A program made the position numbers and the translations under genes. This document shows positions 48,440 through 60,840 of a DNA stretch of 64,000 bases, one piece after another. The stretch comes from Homalodisca vitripennis (lineage: Eukaryota; Arthropoda; Insecta; Hemiptera; Cicadellidae). The stretch's first letter is position 1; every line of letters begins with the position of its first letter. The stretch is taken from assembly GCF_021130785.1 (NCBI RefSeq), contig NC_060214.1, positions 6,103,001 through 6,167,000 on the forward strand. The letters are read 5' to 3'. The notes under the pieces are model-generated. The model searched no databases. It was not told the origin of the DNA and was given only the letters and a program-made list of their open reading frames with translations.

Positions 48440-49501
48440 TCAAATAGGGCAAAATAAGCGACCCTGGCCGGTTGACAGATCTGCAACAGACCTTATTCTT
48501 TTTACAACATACAGGGCAGTACTCAGTTTCCTGCACACCATGTCCACATGAGGGGTCCAGGACAGATGTTGGTCAATGATCACTCCTAGGTATTTGGTCT
48601 CGTCCTCTACTTCCACCATTGGCAACCCCTCGGTTAAGTTTGCAGCTCTTGTAAACAGGATTTGTTTAGTTTTGCTGTCATTTAGTGCAAGATCGTTCTC
48701 TTGACAATATTGTTTTGCCATATTGAAAGCAATGAAGGCCTGACAATCTAAATCATTAGGGCCTTTTCAGCAAGTATAAGAGCTGTGTCATCAGCGTACA
48801 TTGTGGTGTGGGGCTTGCTCCTTTAGGTAATCTGGGAGATCATTTGTTACCAATACATACAATACTGGACCCAAGTACTGAGCCTTGAGGGACCCCTCTT
48901 GTTATATTGAGGGGTTTTGACATAGCTGGTAAACTGTGTTATTAGCTGTATATTTCAGCTCTACTAGTTGAGTCCTGTTCTTCAAATAAACTATTAAACC
49001 AGTTTATTGCATTGCCTTGGATTCCTAAAGTCATCAGCTTAGTAAGAAGTAAATTATGTCCCGGTGTGTCGGAAAGCTTTACTTAGATCCAAGAAAATAG
49101 CAGATACTATTTTTCCAGTTTCAATTTGGTCAATTACATTCTCAAAGAAGTCAGTGATAGCTGTGGTTGTAGATTTAGAGGATAAAAATCCGTGCTGATG
49201 TTTACTGAGCAAATTATTGTCCATGAGGTGGGTTATTAATCTTGTTAAACGATTTTTTCAAATATCTTGGAGATGGTTGATACAAAAGAGATATTGGTCT
49301 AAAGTGGCCAGCTTCTGTGCTTTGTGGTTGTTTCTTGATAGGGATTATTTTGGCAATCTTGAGGTCAGCTGGAAAAATACCCTGAGCTAAGGACTTGTTC
49401 ATAATATCAGTCAGAGGCAGTGTAATTTCATCAACACAGTGCTTAAGTAAGATAGATGAGACATCATCTATGCCTGCTGATGGCTTTGATTTCATTGCCA
49501 T
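48440..49501 (-). pseudogene. LINE ORF2 reverse transcriptase domain
   Basis: 49214-49501 carries the opening motifs (KPSAGIDDVSSILLKHC, FPADLKIAKIIPIKK, FRPISLL). Around 49080 a shifted frame reads FLDLSKAF. The catalytic box YADDTALIL lies at 48772-48798, with YADD itself at 48787-48798. 48440-48721 is the thumb (KYLGVIIDQHLSWTPHVD). The catalytic residues survive, but at least two frameshifts interrupt the domain. Confidence 0.88.
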
Positions 49502-50171
49502 GATGGTTTTCTTAACTTCTGCCTGTGTAGTGCTATGAATAACAAATTCAGGTGCATTGGTGGTGCATTGAGGCTTCCTTGAGATATCTGAAGTTTGGCC
49601 TGCTTCTTTTAGTGTTATCTCAGCTATAGTTGTAAAATAAGTATTTTAGGTGCTCAGCTATTTCGAATGGACTGTTTAATTTGTTGCCATTGACTGTCAA
49701 TTCAAGTGGAGTGTCCTGTTTCTTCTTATTCATTATTAATTGTGTCCCAGACTGCTTTTGACCTGTTTTCTGAGTTGCTTATGCGGTCTAACTATTGCTT
49801 GCCTTTTTTAGATATTTCAGTCTCATATCATAGGCTTTTTCTTTTCTGCTGTTTGGGTTTTAGCAGCTACGCAACCTGTGGTTTCTTCTCTTATTTAAGG
49901 CTTCTAAAAACTCGGTCTTCAGTCTTTGAGCTTCTGGATCATTTAAAGTGACAAGCTCTTGCATTACGCTTTGCTTTGGTTTTTTTTATAAGGACATGAT
50001 AGGTTCATTGCAGAGTTCAGTATTTGGCTAAAATTCTAAAAGCAGTGTCCACAGCTGGTGCATTAAGCACTAATCCCCAGTTAAGTCCCTTTAAGTAGTC
50101 ACTCAGGCTGTCAAGGTTATTTTTATTAAGATGTCTTCTAATTGAATAAGTTGTGGGAACAGGTGATTTCT

Positions 50172-50868
50172 TCAGATTCGTTGAACACAGCTGTGCGTTG
50201 TGATATCCGAAAGCCCTGTGGTCAAGACATCTACTGTGACTTCTGGTAAAGGGATGTTGGAGCAGACACAGTCAATTGATGTTGATGTAGTGCTGGTTAT
50301 TCTGGTAGGTGGCAGTGATAATCTCCTAACACCATATTGTGCAAGAGCGTCATTAAGTTTCAAACAGGGACTGTCTTGAACTAGGTTGTCCACGTTGATG
50401 TCGCCAATTATAATGCTTTGTTGAAAGGGGATTGTGTTCAAGATCTCTGTTAAGTGATCGATTGCCTCATCCAAGTTCCCAGATGGTGGTCTATAAACAC
50501 CCAAACACATAGATGCTCTTTTGACCTTCTTTGATTTGATAAGTTGGGTCTCACATATCATCTCTAGTGCTGGAATTGTATCAATCCTGTCCACTTTATT
50601 TCCCAGATTTAAGTGTTTATATATGGCTACAACTCCTTTTTGATTATGCATCCTAGAGAAACTTTCCTACCAGTTCATAGTTAGGAATTTTGGTATTTTC
50701 AAGAGCATCATGTTTTAGTCCGTGCTCCGTTAGCACAACATTACTAGGAAAGAATTCGTCTAACAAGTGGTTTAGTCTGTTCACTTTATTTGACATGGAG
50801 TTGATGTTCTGATGTAATATAGTCAGTTTACTTGTGTCATTAAATTTCTCCCCTGTGTTTCTGTGCAC
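50172..50868 (-). pseudogene. LINE ORF2 endonuclease domain
   Basis: Two frames cover an exonuclease-endonuclease-phosphatase fold. 50653-50868 has LTILHQNINSMSNKVNRL and VVLTEHGLK (metal-binding N and E). 50172-50651 has GVVAIYKH, GVYRPPSGNLDEA, SIIIGDINVDN, TRITSTTSTSIDCV and GLSDI. The final conserved SDH motif reads SDI, so the catalytic His is lost. The domain nicks target DNA to prime reverse transcription. Confidence 0.88.
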
Positions 50869-51004
50869 AGAGACTATTTTGTTTTTAGTTTTACTTTTAT
50901 CTTTTGGCAGAGGTCTAAAAAAGCTTTGATTTGCACCATTACCACGTATAATGTTAATGGGCTCTTGTAGCTCATTTTCTGTTGCGTAGGATAGAGAGTT
51001 GTGG

Positions 51005-51460
51005 TTCAGTTTTTTGGTAAAGGGAGTTTGGCTGACTCTCCCTATGTCTTGGTCGGGTATTTGTCAATTTTGTAATAAAATGTTGTAGTTCAGTTTTTTG
51101 CTAAAGGGAGTTTGGCTGACTCTCCCTATGTCTTGGTTGGGTATTTGTCCATCTTGAGGTAAAATATCGTGGTTCAGTTTTTTTGTTAAAGGGAGTTTGG
51201 CTGACTCTCCCTATGTCTTGGTCGGGTATTTGTCCATTTGTAATAAAATGTTGTAGTTCAGTTTTTTGCTAAAGGGAGTTTTGGCTGACTCTCCCTATGT
51301 CTTGGTCGGGTATTTGTCCATTTTGTAATAAAATGTTGTAGTTCAGTTTTTTTGCTAAGGGAGTTTGGCTGACTCTCCCTATGTCTTGGTTGGGTATTTG
51401 TCCATCTTGAGATAAAATATCGTGGTTTCAGTTTTTGTTAAAGGGAGTTTGGCTGGACTC
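51005..51460 (-). repeat. Six-copy 84-bp (28-codon) tandem repeat inside the LINE
   Basis: Units start at 51005, 51089, 51173, 51257, 51342 and 51427. Translated on the minus strand, a unit contains GQIPDQDIGRVSQTPF then KKLN. Two versions, NILLQNGQIPDQD and DILPQDGQIPNQD, are interleaved. The period of 84 keeps the frame; two units have a 1-base insertion, and one copy has a TGA. Confidence 0.85.
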
Positions 51461-51632
51461 TCCCTATATCATTTCCATAATAACTGTTGGAAAAAGAAGC
51501 CTTACTTAAGTTTTTTTAAGTAGTCTTTTATGTTATTATTAAAGAAGTCGATGAAAGTTTCATCTTTGTCCAATTTGTAGGCTGTGCAAGGGGGCTGGAG
51601 CTGAGATGTACCGAAGGAGTTGAATGCACTTT

Positions 51633-52803
51633 TTAGTGTTGGTTCAATAACATATTTCTCTGCTGTGGGTGTTGCAATGCTGGTCCAATACTTGTGGTGT
51701 TTTGCTTATTACGTTTGTGGAATGCAGAGTTTAAAAAGATTCTTGATTTCTGCCTTTTTTGTCCTTCTCTATGGGGTTTAAGATTTTGTTCTGCATTCAT
51801 GGTTTTTGGATGGTAGGTTTTTATTTTGCGGAGTTCCAATTACTTCTTCAGCCCGAGTTTCCTCAATTTCGTATATGTCCGTGGTTATTGCTTTGTGGTT
51901 ATCTTCTAAGAAGTTTCCCCCCTGTTTCTTGTCCCTGAAGCACTGGTAGGATCCATCAAAGTAGCGGTGTATCATGGGCTCAACTATAATAATCTTCCCT
52001 CGGAGACAGAGGTCTGAGAGTTAATTCGGTCTTCAATTTCTTTCAATAACACACTGTTGATGTCCTCATTGTCAGCTAAAAGTGGAGATAAGGTTTTAGG
52101 TTGGTTATCAGGTTTTTGTAGAGTTTTATCAAAACTTTTTCACCAGGTATTTCTTTTTAAAAAGTCCTTGGCTTGTACATGAAACATCTTCATCTGGAGG
52201 GAAAGCAACATGAATGGTAGGTGGAAGGTACACTATTAAGTACGTTAATGTGGTTTTCATTATTGCTAGCTTCATTCTTGTTTGGCTTGGTGTGTAAGGA
52301 TAGGGTGAGCTCACGAAATTGAATTCTTGCCTCCAGTTCAGTATTACAAGTTTCCAGGTTATCTTTTACAAGCTGAAAATTGGTTTGATATTAAACTCCT
52401 TTTCTTCCCCTTAACGATTTTACTGTATCTCTCAGACAGAGTTCAATCCTTGAGGTGAAGGTATCTCTCATTATCTCTTCTCTACTGATCGTGTTTATAG
52501 CCTCCCCTCATCCGCTGCATTATGTCCTCTCTAGTTGTTGGTCTTGATTTATACACTAGGTCTTTTATTCTACCCCACAAGGAGAAATAAACAATTTAAA
52601 TAGTCTTAATCCTGAGGCTCTGGACTCCAATTATTGTGTCTTGTCCTCTTTTCCCAATCTTTGACTAGAGCTTTAATGTTGGAGAAGGCTATCCCACAAC
52701 CTGGCTCAGACCCACCATTGTGGATAAAACTGCTTTGGTGTGGTAGTAAAATAACATTGAGGCATATCACAACATTGGTTACATGCCAGATGAGAACTAT
52801 CAC
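51633..52803 (-). pseudogene. LINE ORF1-like region
   Basis: Broken frames on the minus strand upstream of the endonuclease: 52606-52803 (GGSEPGCGIAFSNIKALVKD), 52129-52314, 51778-51975 and 51633-51839. I recognise no gag-type zinc knuckles. The assignment rests on position relative to ORF2. Confidence 0.45.
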
Positions 52804-52965
52804 TACGTACGTACAGGTAGCTTGCTAGCCCCAAGAAAATATTCCCTTGGCATCGCAGAGAACTCATTTAAACCTGTGACAGCTGTGCTCGGATATTTCA
52901 AGCAGTTAATTTAAAACATAGATTCTTCTTGTATTGGATTTTATTATACATTAATTTAAAAATAA

Positions 52966-53112
52966 CACTCCAATAAGTAAATTTGATTTTTGTGAGGCCT
53001 TTCGCTTTTAAGTAAAACATCAGACCTAAAGTGGTTTTCATTTATGTGAGTCTGATGATGTTTTCCTTGAAAGTGAAAGGCCTCACAAAAATCAAATTTA
53101 CTTATTGGAGTG
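52966..53112. repeat. 147-bp hairpin with about 45-bp arms
   Basis: CACTCCAATAAGTAAATTTG and onward through GTGAGGCCTTTCGCTTTTA is mirrored by GAAAGTGAAAGGCCTCAC through CAAATTTACTTATTGGAGTG. The loop contains TCTGATGATGTTTTCC. Probably a MITE or a Penelope-type terminal fragment. Confidence 0.85.
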
Positions 53113-53163
53113 TACGATGTTTAAATTACTGAACAGTTAATTTAATATTTAAATACATGTTTA

Positions 53164-53365
53164 AAACGCAATCACTACAAACATGGTCTCCAGTCCTAAG
53201 AAGGAAACAACCCAACTGTACTTTCTACGGACATAGTCCAGTGAGAGACGACGATCACAAAAACGCAATCACTACAAACATGGTCTCCAATCCTAAGAAG
53301 GAAACAACCCAACTGTACTTTCTACGGACATAGTCCAGTGAGAGACAACGAGCACAAAAACATCA
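53164..53365. repeat. Two-copy 97-bp direct repeat
   Basis: AACGCAATCACTACAAACAT starts copies at about 53164 and 53261. They differ at very few positions, so the duplication is recent. Confidence 0.9.
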
Positions 53366-54295
53366 GTCCACATGAGAAAACAGTCTCTGTAGAATCTACA
53401 TGTATAGTCGTCCAAGTGTTAAAGGTTTTCTAAAAGTCAACCAATCAATAATACCACAATATTATTAAAATATATTTATTCTTCTCACACAAAACATTGA
53501 AGGCAACAATGAACAAGTATACAACACAACCTTTATAGAATGCAAATAGAACCAATAATGTTACAGTACATTGTTACACAGAACATCAAACAGATTTACA
53601 ACTAAACACCTTTGTTGTTACATATTGATTTGATAACTTTTCTGTACAGAATAAGATAATCATCTTTAAAAAGATAATCTATATTGTATGCACATTGAAC
53701 TATCCAGAGATTGTTATTTATAACATTATTCATTCATAGATTGAAATCTGTATATTAACAAAATGGTTAATAACCATGGAAAATAAAACATTTGTACAAT
53801 TAATAAATGGTTTTGTTTTGAATATTTTGTGAATGAAGCATGCAAAATGAAAGAGTAATTAAATCTTTTAAATATGATTTGAACTTTGAAGTATTTTCAA
53901 CATTTATTGTTCGTGTTATTCTTTTGTTTGTTTATTGGATAAGCTATGATAAAAAGTTTAATGCAGAGAGAATAATTTTTTGTCACTAATTTCTTAGTTT
54001 TTTAGATTGTAGTATTTTCATGAAACTATATTAAATGAGTATAGACCGTAATGAAGTGTTCAATCTGGTCTTTTGTTTTTACTTTCTTTGTTACCAAAAT
54101 AATAGAAAACCATTAAATAACATAAAACCACTATACTTTGTGAATGTACATTTCTGTATTTTTAGTTCTTCAATTTCCACAACTACATCGCCTCCTGAGA
54201 TTAGTTAGACAATTAATAAGTATGAGACTTTAGTTGTATAGATATAACTGGCCTTATTAATAGCATTTACAAGTATAAAAACTTAAATTTTCATA
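53366..54295. other. AT-rich DNA, nothing recognised
   Basis: No ORF, repeat array or RNA gene. Confidence 0.5.
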
Positions 54296-55330
54296 TTGCC
54301 TACCAAGCACCTGTTGTGTCCCTTCTGTTTTCTCATTCCCTACCAAGCACCTGTTGTGTTTCTTCTAGTTTCACATTGCTATTAAGCACCAGTCGTGTCT
54401 CCTGTTTTCACATTGCTATCAAGCTGGAAGCCAATGAGAAAACAGAAGGATACGACAGGTGGCAGGTAATATGAAAAAGATTGTGTCTCCTGTTTTTACA
54501 TTGATATCAAGCACCTATTGTGTCTCTTCTGTTTTTCATATTGCCTACCAAGCACCTGTTGTGTCCCTTTTGTTTTCACATTACCTACCAAGCACACATT
54601 GTGTCTCTTCTGTTTTCATATTGCCTACCAAGCACCTGTTGTGTCTCTTCTGTTTTCACATTGCCTACCAAGCACCTGTTGTGTCTCTTCTGTTTTCATA
54701 TTGCCTACCAAGCACCTGTTGTGTCCCTTTTGTTTTCACATTACCTACCAAGCACACATTGTGTCTCTTCTGTTTTCATATTGCCTACCAAGCACCTGTT
54801 GTGTCTCTTCTGTTTTCACATTGCCTACCAAGCACCTGTTGTGTCTCTTCTGTTTTTCATATTGCCTACCAAGCACCTGTTGTGTCTCTTCTGTTTTCAC
54901 ATTGCCTACCATGCACCTGTTGTGTCCCTTTTATTTTCACATTGCCTACCAAGCACCTGTTGTGTCTCTTCTGTTTTCACATTGCCTACCAAGCACCTGT
55001 TGTGTCTCTTCTGTTTTCATATTGCTACCAAGCACCTGTTGTGTCTCTTCTGTTTTCACATTGCTATGGCAAGCACCTGTCGTGTCTCTTCAGTTTTCTC
55101 ATTCCCTACCAAGCACCTATTGTGTTTATCTTTTTTCATATTACCTGCCACCTGTCGTATCCTTCTGTTTTCTCATTGGCTTCCAGCACCTGTCATTTTC
55201 TTTTGTTTTTACATTGCCTACCAATCACCTGTCACCTTTTTATTTTTTCATCGCCCACCAAGCACCTATTGCGTCTTGTCTCTTTGTCTCATTGTTTACC
55301 ATGCACTTGTCAATGTCTCTTCTTTTTTCT
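54296..55330 (+). repeat. 40-bp minisatellite
   Basis: About 25 units of TTGCCTACCAAGCACCTGTT then GTGTCTCTTCTGTTTTCAYA. Edge units are diverged. One unit at about 54424-54478 is inverted and matches the reverse complement of 55130-55187. All three forward frames stay open for 270-296 codons simply because the unit has no stop; this is not a protein gene. Confidence 0.93.
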
Positions 55331-56500
55331 TAGTCCTATTCCGGAGTGACAACATGTAGACTGGCATGGGTCGGCAAACGCACAAGCTCAGAGAGGAAAC
55401 AGCTGCCACTTGGATCGGTGACTGCCTCTGTGCTTCGACTATGAGGGAATACAATCCTATGTTTAGGGGAAAAATAATTTTCACTAATTGTCTTTTCCAC
55501 TGTAGTACGATTTCCTTATAATTTACTGATTGTGATAGGTAGACAGCAGTGGTAGGCAGGAGCCTGGTTCTATGAGTACAGCAATGGAAGAATAGGACAA
55601 GAGAAAACTGATCCTAAGAAGTAATGAACTTGGACACTTAATCAATTAAGCAAGAATGGTAAATGAGATATCGTCAAGATTACATCTTAATCACTTTTAT
55701 AAATTAGAAAAGCCACATTACTGGTATCTCAATAGTTACAACGTTCCACAAGTGTCATTAAGAATGTAAGTTACTTTAATAAATACAAAAATTACACGTA
55801 ACTTTTATATCTTTTGTTATAAAAACTGCACATAGTCCTATAATGACCTTAGCGCTGCTTTCGGAGGATATTCTGGATGGGTAAGGTTGAAGGTAGGAGC
55901 CGCCTCCTGTTCAGATCCATGAGGAAGGATTTTGAGCATTGATCTCTGTCATGTCTCCTTGGAAAAAGAGGAGACCAGTTCTTTACCAGCCTCTCCAGTC
56001 AAAGCAGGCAGGGGTGGCACACCCTTATGTCTAGGCTAGCAACAACCTTAACATTAAGGAAGCTCCACTTACTCCAACTGTCATTTCTAGTAGACTAGAC
56101 CTAACAACCTATCCTTGCACACCAATAATTCGACATTTGCGGTTAGTGATGAGCCACTCCTGGACATCCACAGTACTGCCCGGATTGTGACACATCAGTT
56201 TTTGCTGTATCCAGTGTTTAGGTTCAACTGGAAGGTATAAACCAGCCAGAAGTGTTACCCTTCTGTTAATCCAAATATATTACCAGAGTCCGTTTGACAG
56301 ATGACTTATTGAGAACCAGGGTTTAGGGAAATTTTAAGTTCGCTATCTGCACATCCATAACATCAAGTCAGGATGGCTGTGTGGTCTAAGAAGCTCCTCT
56401 AGGACATCTTTACTAATGGTTTATCCTTACTATTCAAATAAACCACTTGACTTGTGTTATCTTGTGCTTTAAAGGCATTTATTATTAAATCATGACGATA
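55331..56500. other. Unassigned, moderately GC-rich patches
   Basis: 55360-55450 and 55850-56170 are GC-richer than neighbours but have no lasting open frame. At 56366, TCAGGATGGCTGTGTGGTC resembles a tRNA-Leu/Ser box A without a convincing box B or cloverleaf, so it may be a SINE scrap. Confidence 0.35.
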
Positions 56501-59500
56501 ACAATAGTTTTCAAACGTTGAAAACCCCATTTAAACCAAAATAACACGAAACCATGAAAACTCTTGTGATAAAACTCGTGCATTGAAGGGTTAATATTAA
56601 AACAATCATTAAAACTTCAACTCATTCAACCAATTTACATATCCTCAATTTGGTGTTATATTAAGAAAACGTGCCTCCACTAAAATCACAGAATAAATTC
56701 TTAGAACGGTAAAAAAACTCACAAAATTGCAAAATTCCAATCTTATCACCAAAGAAAACTGCATTAATCAGTTCCGGTGCTTGATACTAGACAGAGTAAA
56801 ACATTTGCACTAAACTTAGCAACAGCTGACAAAAACATGAACTTTTGCTATATTTTTCTCAAAGTTTATTTTTTTCGATGATAACAAACCTAAAAACATC
56901 AAGATTTGGATGGAGTACTTTAATTCAGTTAACTCAGTTAAAATTTTAAATGGAGAGAAAACAATAAATCCAGAGTTAAATGTTGGAAGGAACTGAGTTA
57001 TCAGATGAAAGACATAATTTAAGGCTGTATGAAGCACACCATTTTACAGAGAGGTATCGTACATAAAGTTATTAACTTTGTAATTTATTATCATCCTAAA
57101 CTATCTATTATACGATTCAATTACATTGTTTTATGATGACTTATCATCAGTATAAATCTTTATACATGATACCACTCTATAAAATAGCAAAGTGCTTGGG
57201 CAGCATAAATAAACTTTATGTTCATCTCTCCTGTACAAGAAGGGTAAATTATCAGCCATGAGTACGATGACAAGTGCTGCACTCTAGACGCCATATTGGA
57301 AACTATTTAGACTCCATGGTTAACATAGAACATTGTCCTATTTTCCTTATATTGTTATTGTTATATAGTGCAAGTTATTATGTAAGTTTACTATTCTAAA
57401 ATTATTCAACTTCGTATTTTTACATGTTTAATGTTAAAAATAAAACAATTACTCCACAAATGGATAAAAATAATTTAAAATATTTATTTATCATCTCTAA
57501 TAAAATCTTTAAAACGTTTTGTGGTAGATTATTTTTGTTAACTAGTAAGGCACATTTATAACCTTCAAAACGATACTGAAATGATAAATTTAGAATAAAT
57601 AAATTGTTTACTGAGTAAAATTAAGTGTTATTTAATAAACAAGTTTCTTTATTTACTACATACTTTTACTTGAGCAGCTCAATAAATAGGCCCAGCTACA
57701 GGCACACTATTTTTATTACATCAAAATAAAGTTATATTTTAATTTCATAATTATCTATATTATATATTACAAATATAAATTTCAATTCTATAGAACAAAT
57801 TCAAAACTATATTAAAATTGAAAAGAGATGTGTCGACAAATATTTATTGTAACTAACCTATAATTCATCCTCTCTTAAAAAATTGAACAAATGTTTGAAA
57901 ACAGCACTAGTCATAACAGGTTTTGTTCTGTAAGCATATTAACAAAAATACAATAGATTAATTAAAAATTAACTGCAGTAAGTTTAAGCAATTTAATGTA
58001 GAATATTTATGGAATGAATTAGAAACAAATCAATATGTAACAAAAACTTAGTGGTAAATGTTGGAATTGTCAGATGAAACCTAGTAGCACCTATTATGTG
58101 GACATTTCATTATAAACTGCTAAAATTATGAAAAATGGAGGTCTTAATATTTTTAACGTTTTATATATACTTTGCAGTTTATAGACATTATTAATTTACA
58201 TCCAGGGGAAAATATATCAAGTTATCGTGGGCATAAAAATGTCAAATTAACTATATATTTTTTTCAAATTACACACAAAAACAATAGTAGCATTGTTATT
58301 ATTGTGCTTGTGTTGGGACATATTCGATGTTGTGTGTTACAAAACAAATAACAAAATCAGGTTTTATTTTTTATGATGAGCTTACAAGATTAACACACTC
58401 CCATTTCTCAGTTATGCCATTGAAGTAAGAATAAAGTATGTAGCCACATAGCCACGGCTGTAGATAAGACCATGCTATATATTAACTAGTTTTATGAAAA
58501 ACTACTATAAAATAAATGCACTGTATACAAAATATACTAATCAAAGTGGCAAATGCCTTACTACAATTGTGCTAAATACAAACAGGTTATAGTGTAAACT
58601 TTAGAAAAATATTAATCTATTTTTTGTATTAGGCAAGAAGACAATGAGTAGCAAAAAATTGTTCCAATTATCTTTAGTGCAGTTTATATAACCATGCTCA
58701 TTAGTTTTTTATATTAACTAAATAAAAAAACTATTACACACATTGTAACAATATAAATAATTGTAATACAAATTCTACAAAACTTAAGATGTACATTAAT
58801 TAAACAATATACGGTATTGTTTAAAACAAGTACAAAAATACGTTACAAATATTTTCAATGCTACAAGTTAAGGTGGTGTAATCAATTTTTGTGTTGGGAA
58901 AATGTTTTTAATTTTTAATTCATAGTCATTTAAAACTTTCATAAGGACGGAAAAAAATCTTTTTTTATCGCTCCATGAGTCTACAAGCATTTAGAGTAAC
59001 GATTCAGGCAATTTTTTTTAATCAGCCCTAATAAAAAAGCAATAACTAGAGCAAAAGAAGTCTGCACACACAAATGTGAATTGTTTACAATAAGTAAATG
59101 TGTTACGCTTCAGGGACATGTTTTTGTTCATTTATGACTTAAGAAAACTACGTATATTAAACATTATATTAAATTATTTAAAACTACGTGCTTCAACAAT
59201 TTTTCTTCAAGAAATTAAATTATCTTATGGATAAAATGTCCCTCCTTTAAAAACAATTAGTTACGGAACTTTTTTCATTGTTGCTGTATAATTCATTTCA
59301 TTCTGAGTAAGAAAATATGCATATAACATACATTCATGTAGAATTGTATTAGCAAAATTTGTATTACCAAATTCGTACGTATAGACCCGATTTTCATAAT
59401 TTATGCACATGGCCGCTTTTTGTTTTATAGTTTAGATAATGGTTTCATATATGTGTATAAAGTCTGTTTTCTGAAACTAGATGAAATTTAACACAAAGTG

Positions 59501-60489
59501 GCATTCACATTTTTCTTACAAGAACTTGATTTGATAGGCATGGTCCCCCAAATTTGAGATATTCTTTTTGCAAAATTAACATTTCATTTAAAAAATATTT
59601 AATATTTATTTGTATGGCCTAATTTAAATAAAAAATATTATTCTTTGTTTAATTATGAACAAAAAATATACATATTGGTCTTAATTTATATTTTTAAGAC
59701 ATTTTAAAATAAAACCTTGCATTAAGCTCTAAAACAGCCCGACACTGCAGGATAAAATGATCGCCAGTTGTAAGGTTAAAGGCCTGTGACCAAAATAATT
59801 TTTAAAATTTATTTAAATTATTCCTCTCGAAAACTGATTCCTACCACCTTAACCTAAATTTAACCTCGTTCCAATTGCATAAGAATTTTAAATCTACCTT
59901 TATTCCAGGTAAATTGCACCTTAATCAAAATAAACAAAAATATCAATATGGCACCAGTCAGCGGTGTATTGCACATAAGCTCTGACCTACCCTACAGTAA
60001 CTTCTATCACATACAACAAGCAACACATGCAACAAGGCACAAATATTTACAAACAAACACAGAAACGCTTGTCACAGCCTCTATGATATAATAGAGATTC
60101 AAACCTAAACCTCTCGTAAAACGTTTTACGTAACAAACAAATATAAACTCTTATCAAATATTCTCTCTCAACAGTTAACAATCGTCTGTGACATATATTA
60201 CACTGGATTAGACAGACATGCTAATAGGCTACAAAAGCCACATCAATAGACTATTATAAGTATACAACAATTTTCATTCATACTTGCCGTTTACTAACTA
60301 ATATGTTAACAATTTTTACGTAATAAACCGACTGAAACAAAACACAGTTTTTATAAAAACCCGTTATCACAATACTACATTTAATTATGTTATTAACGAA
60401 TGTCTTAACACAGCTTTAACATAAAAGATAAAAACACATATTAAATTTCATGAAGTGATTTAAAACAGAGAAAATTCTCTGAGTACTTA
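56501..60489. other. 4 kb of AT-rich noncoding DNA
   Basis: No gene, RNA or repeat array seen on either strand; the longest frame (56816-57037 minus) has no recognisable domain. Confidence 0.55.
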
Positions 60490-60840
60490 CTCAGGGCTTT
60501 ACTCACTTTTTCAGAACAAGGTAAATATAAATGAGCAAATAGAATATTCTCCAGTGGTTTGAGTGTTCTTGTCCTGACTGAAATGGTCACATTACACAGC
60601 ATCACACCACTCTTGTGGTTACACTCGGCTACTGACTAGAGGCTAACATGCCTTTGAGTGACAGTGACACATGAACAAGTGACAAAGTCCTGTTTGCAGC
60701 TTTGACAGCTCGGATACCACCGAAGAACAAGACAATGTCCAAATGTCCAGCTTTATCCAGGGTGAAAGGGCACCCACAGATTTTCATGGCAGTCTGAGGG
60801 TTTACATGTTCACAAGAGCAGGCATCGGCTCTTAAATTAA
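60490..60840 (-). other. Possible non-coding first exon
   Basis: A GC-richer island in AT-rich DNA. On the minus strand it ends in a strong splice donor (CCTGA|GTAAGTAC at about 60491). It has no long ORF, so at most it would be a 5' untranslated exon of a gene lying further left. Weakly supported. Confidence 0.2.

Larger units (their letters stand above)
47890..52830 (-). mobile_element. Near-full-length LINE (non-LTR retrotransposon), about 4.9 kb, inactive
   Basis: In transcription order (high to low coordinates): an ORF1-like region, a 28-codon tandem repeat, an AP-type endonuclease, a reverse transcriptase with YADD, a thumb domain and a C-terminus of the jockey/CR1 type. It copies itself by nicking target DNA and reverse-transcribing its own RNA there. 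Frameshifts and stops separate the blocks, so it is dead, but the order is intact. GC content is higher than the surroundings. Confidence 0.9.

Noticed and set aside
54459..55359. Three overlapping ORFs of 270-296 codons rich in Cys, Phe and His
   Set aside because: All three frames are open because a 40-bp unit without stops is repeated; the proteins are frame-shifted echoes of one another and not genes.
56366..56410. tRNA-Leu/Ser-like start (GGATGGCTGTGTGGTCTAAG)
   Set aside because: A box A-like word only; no clear box B, T arm or cloverleaf, so at best a SINE remnant.
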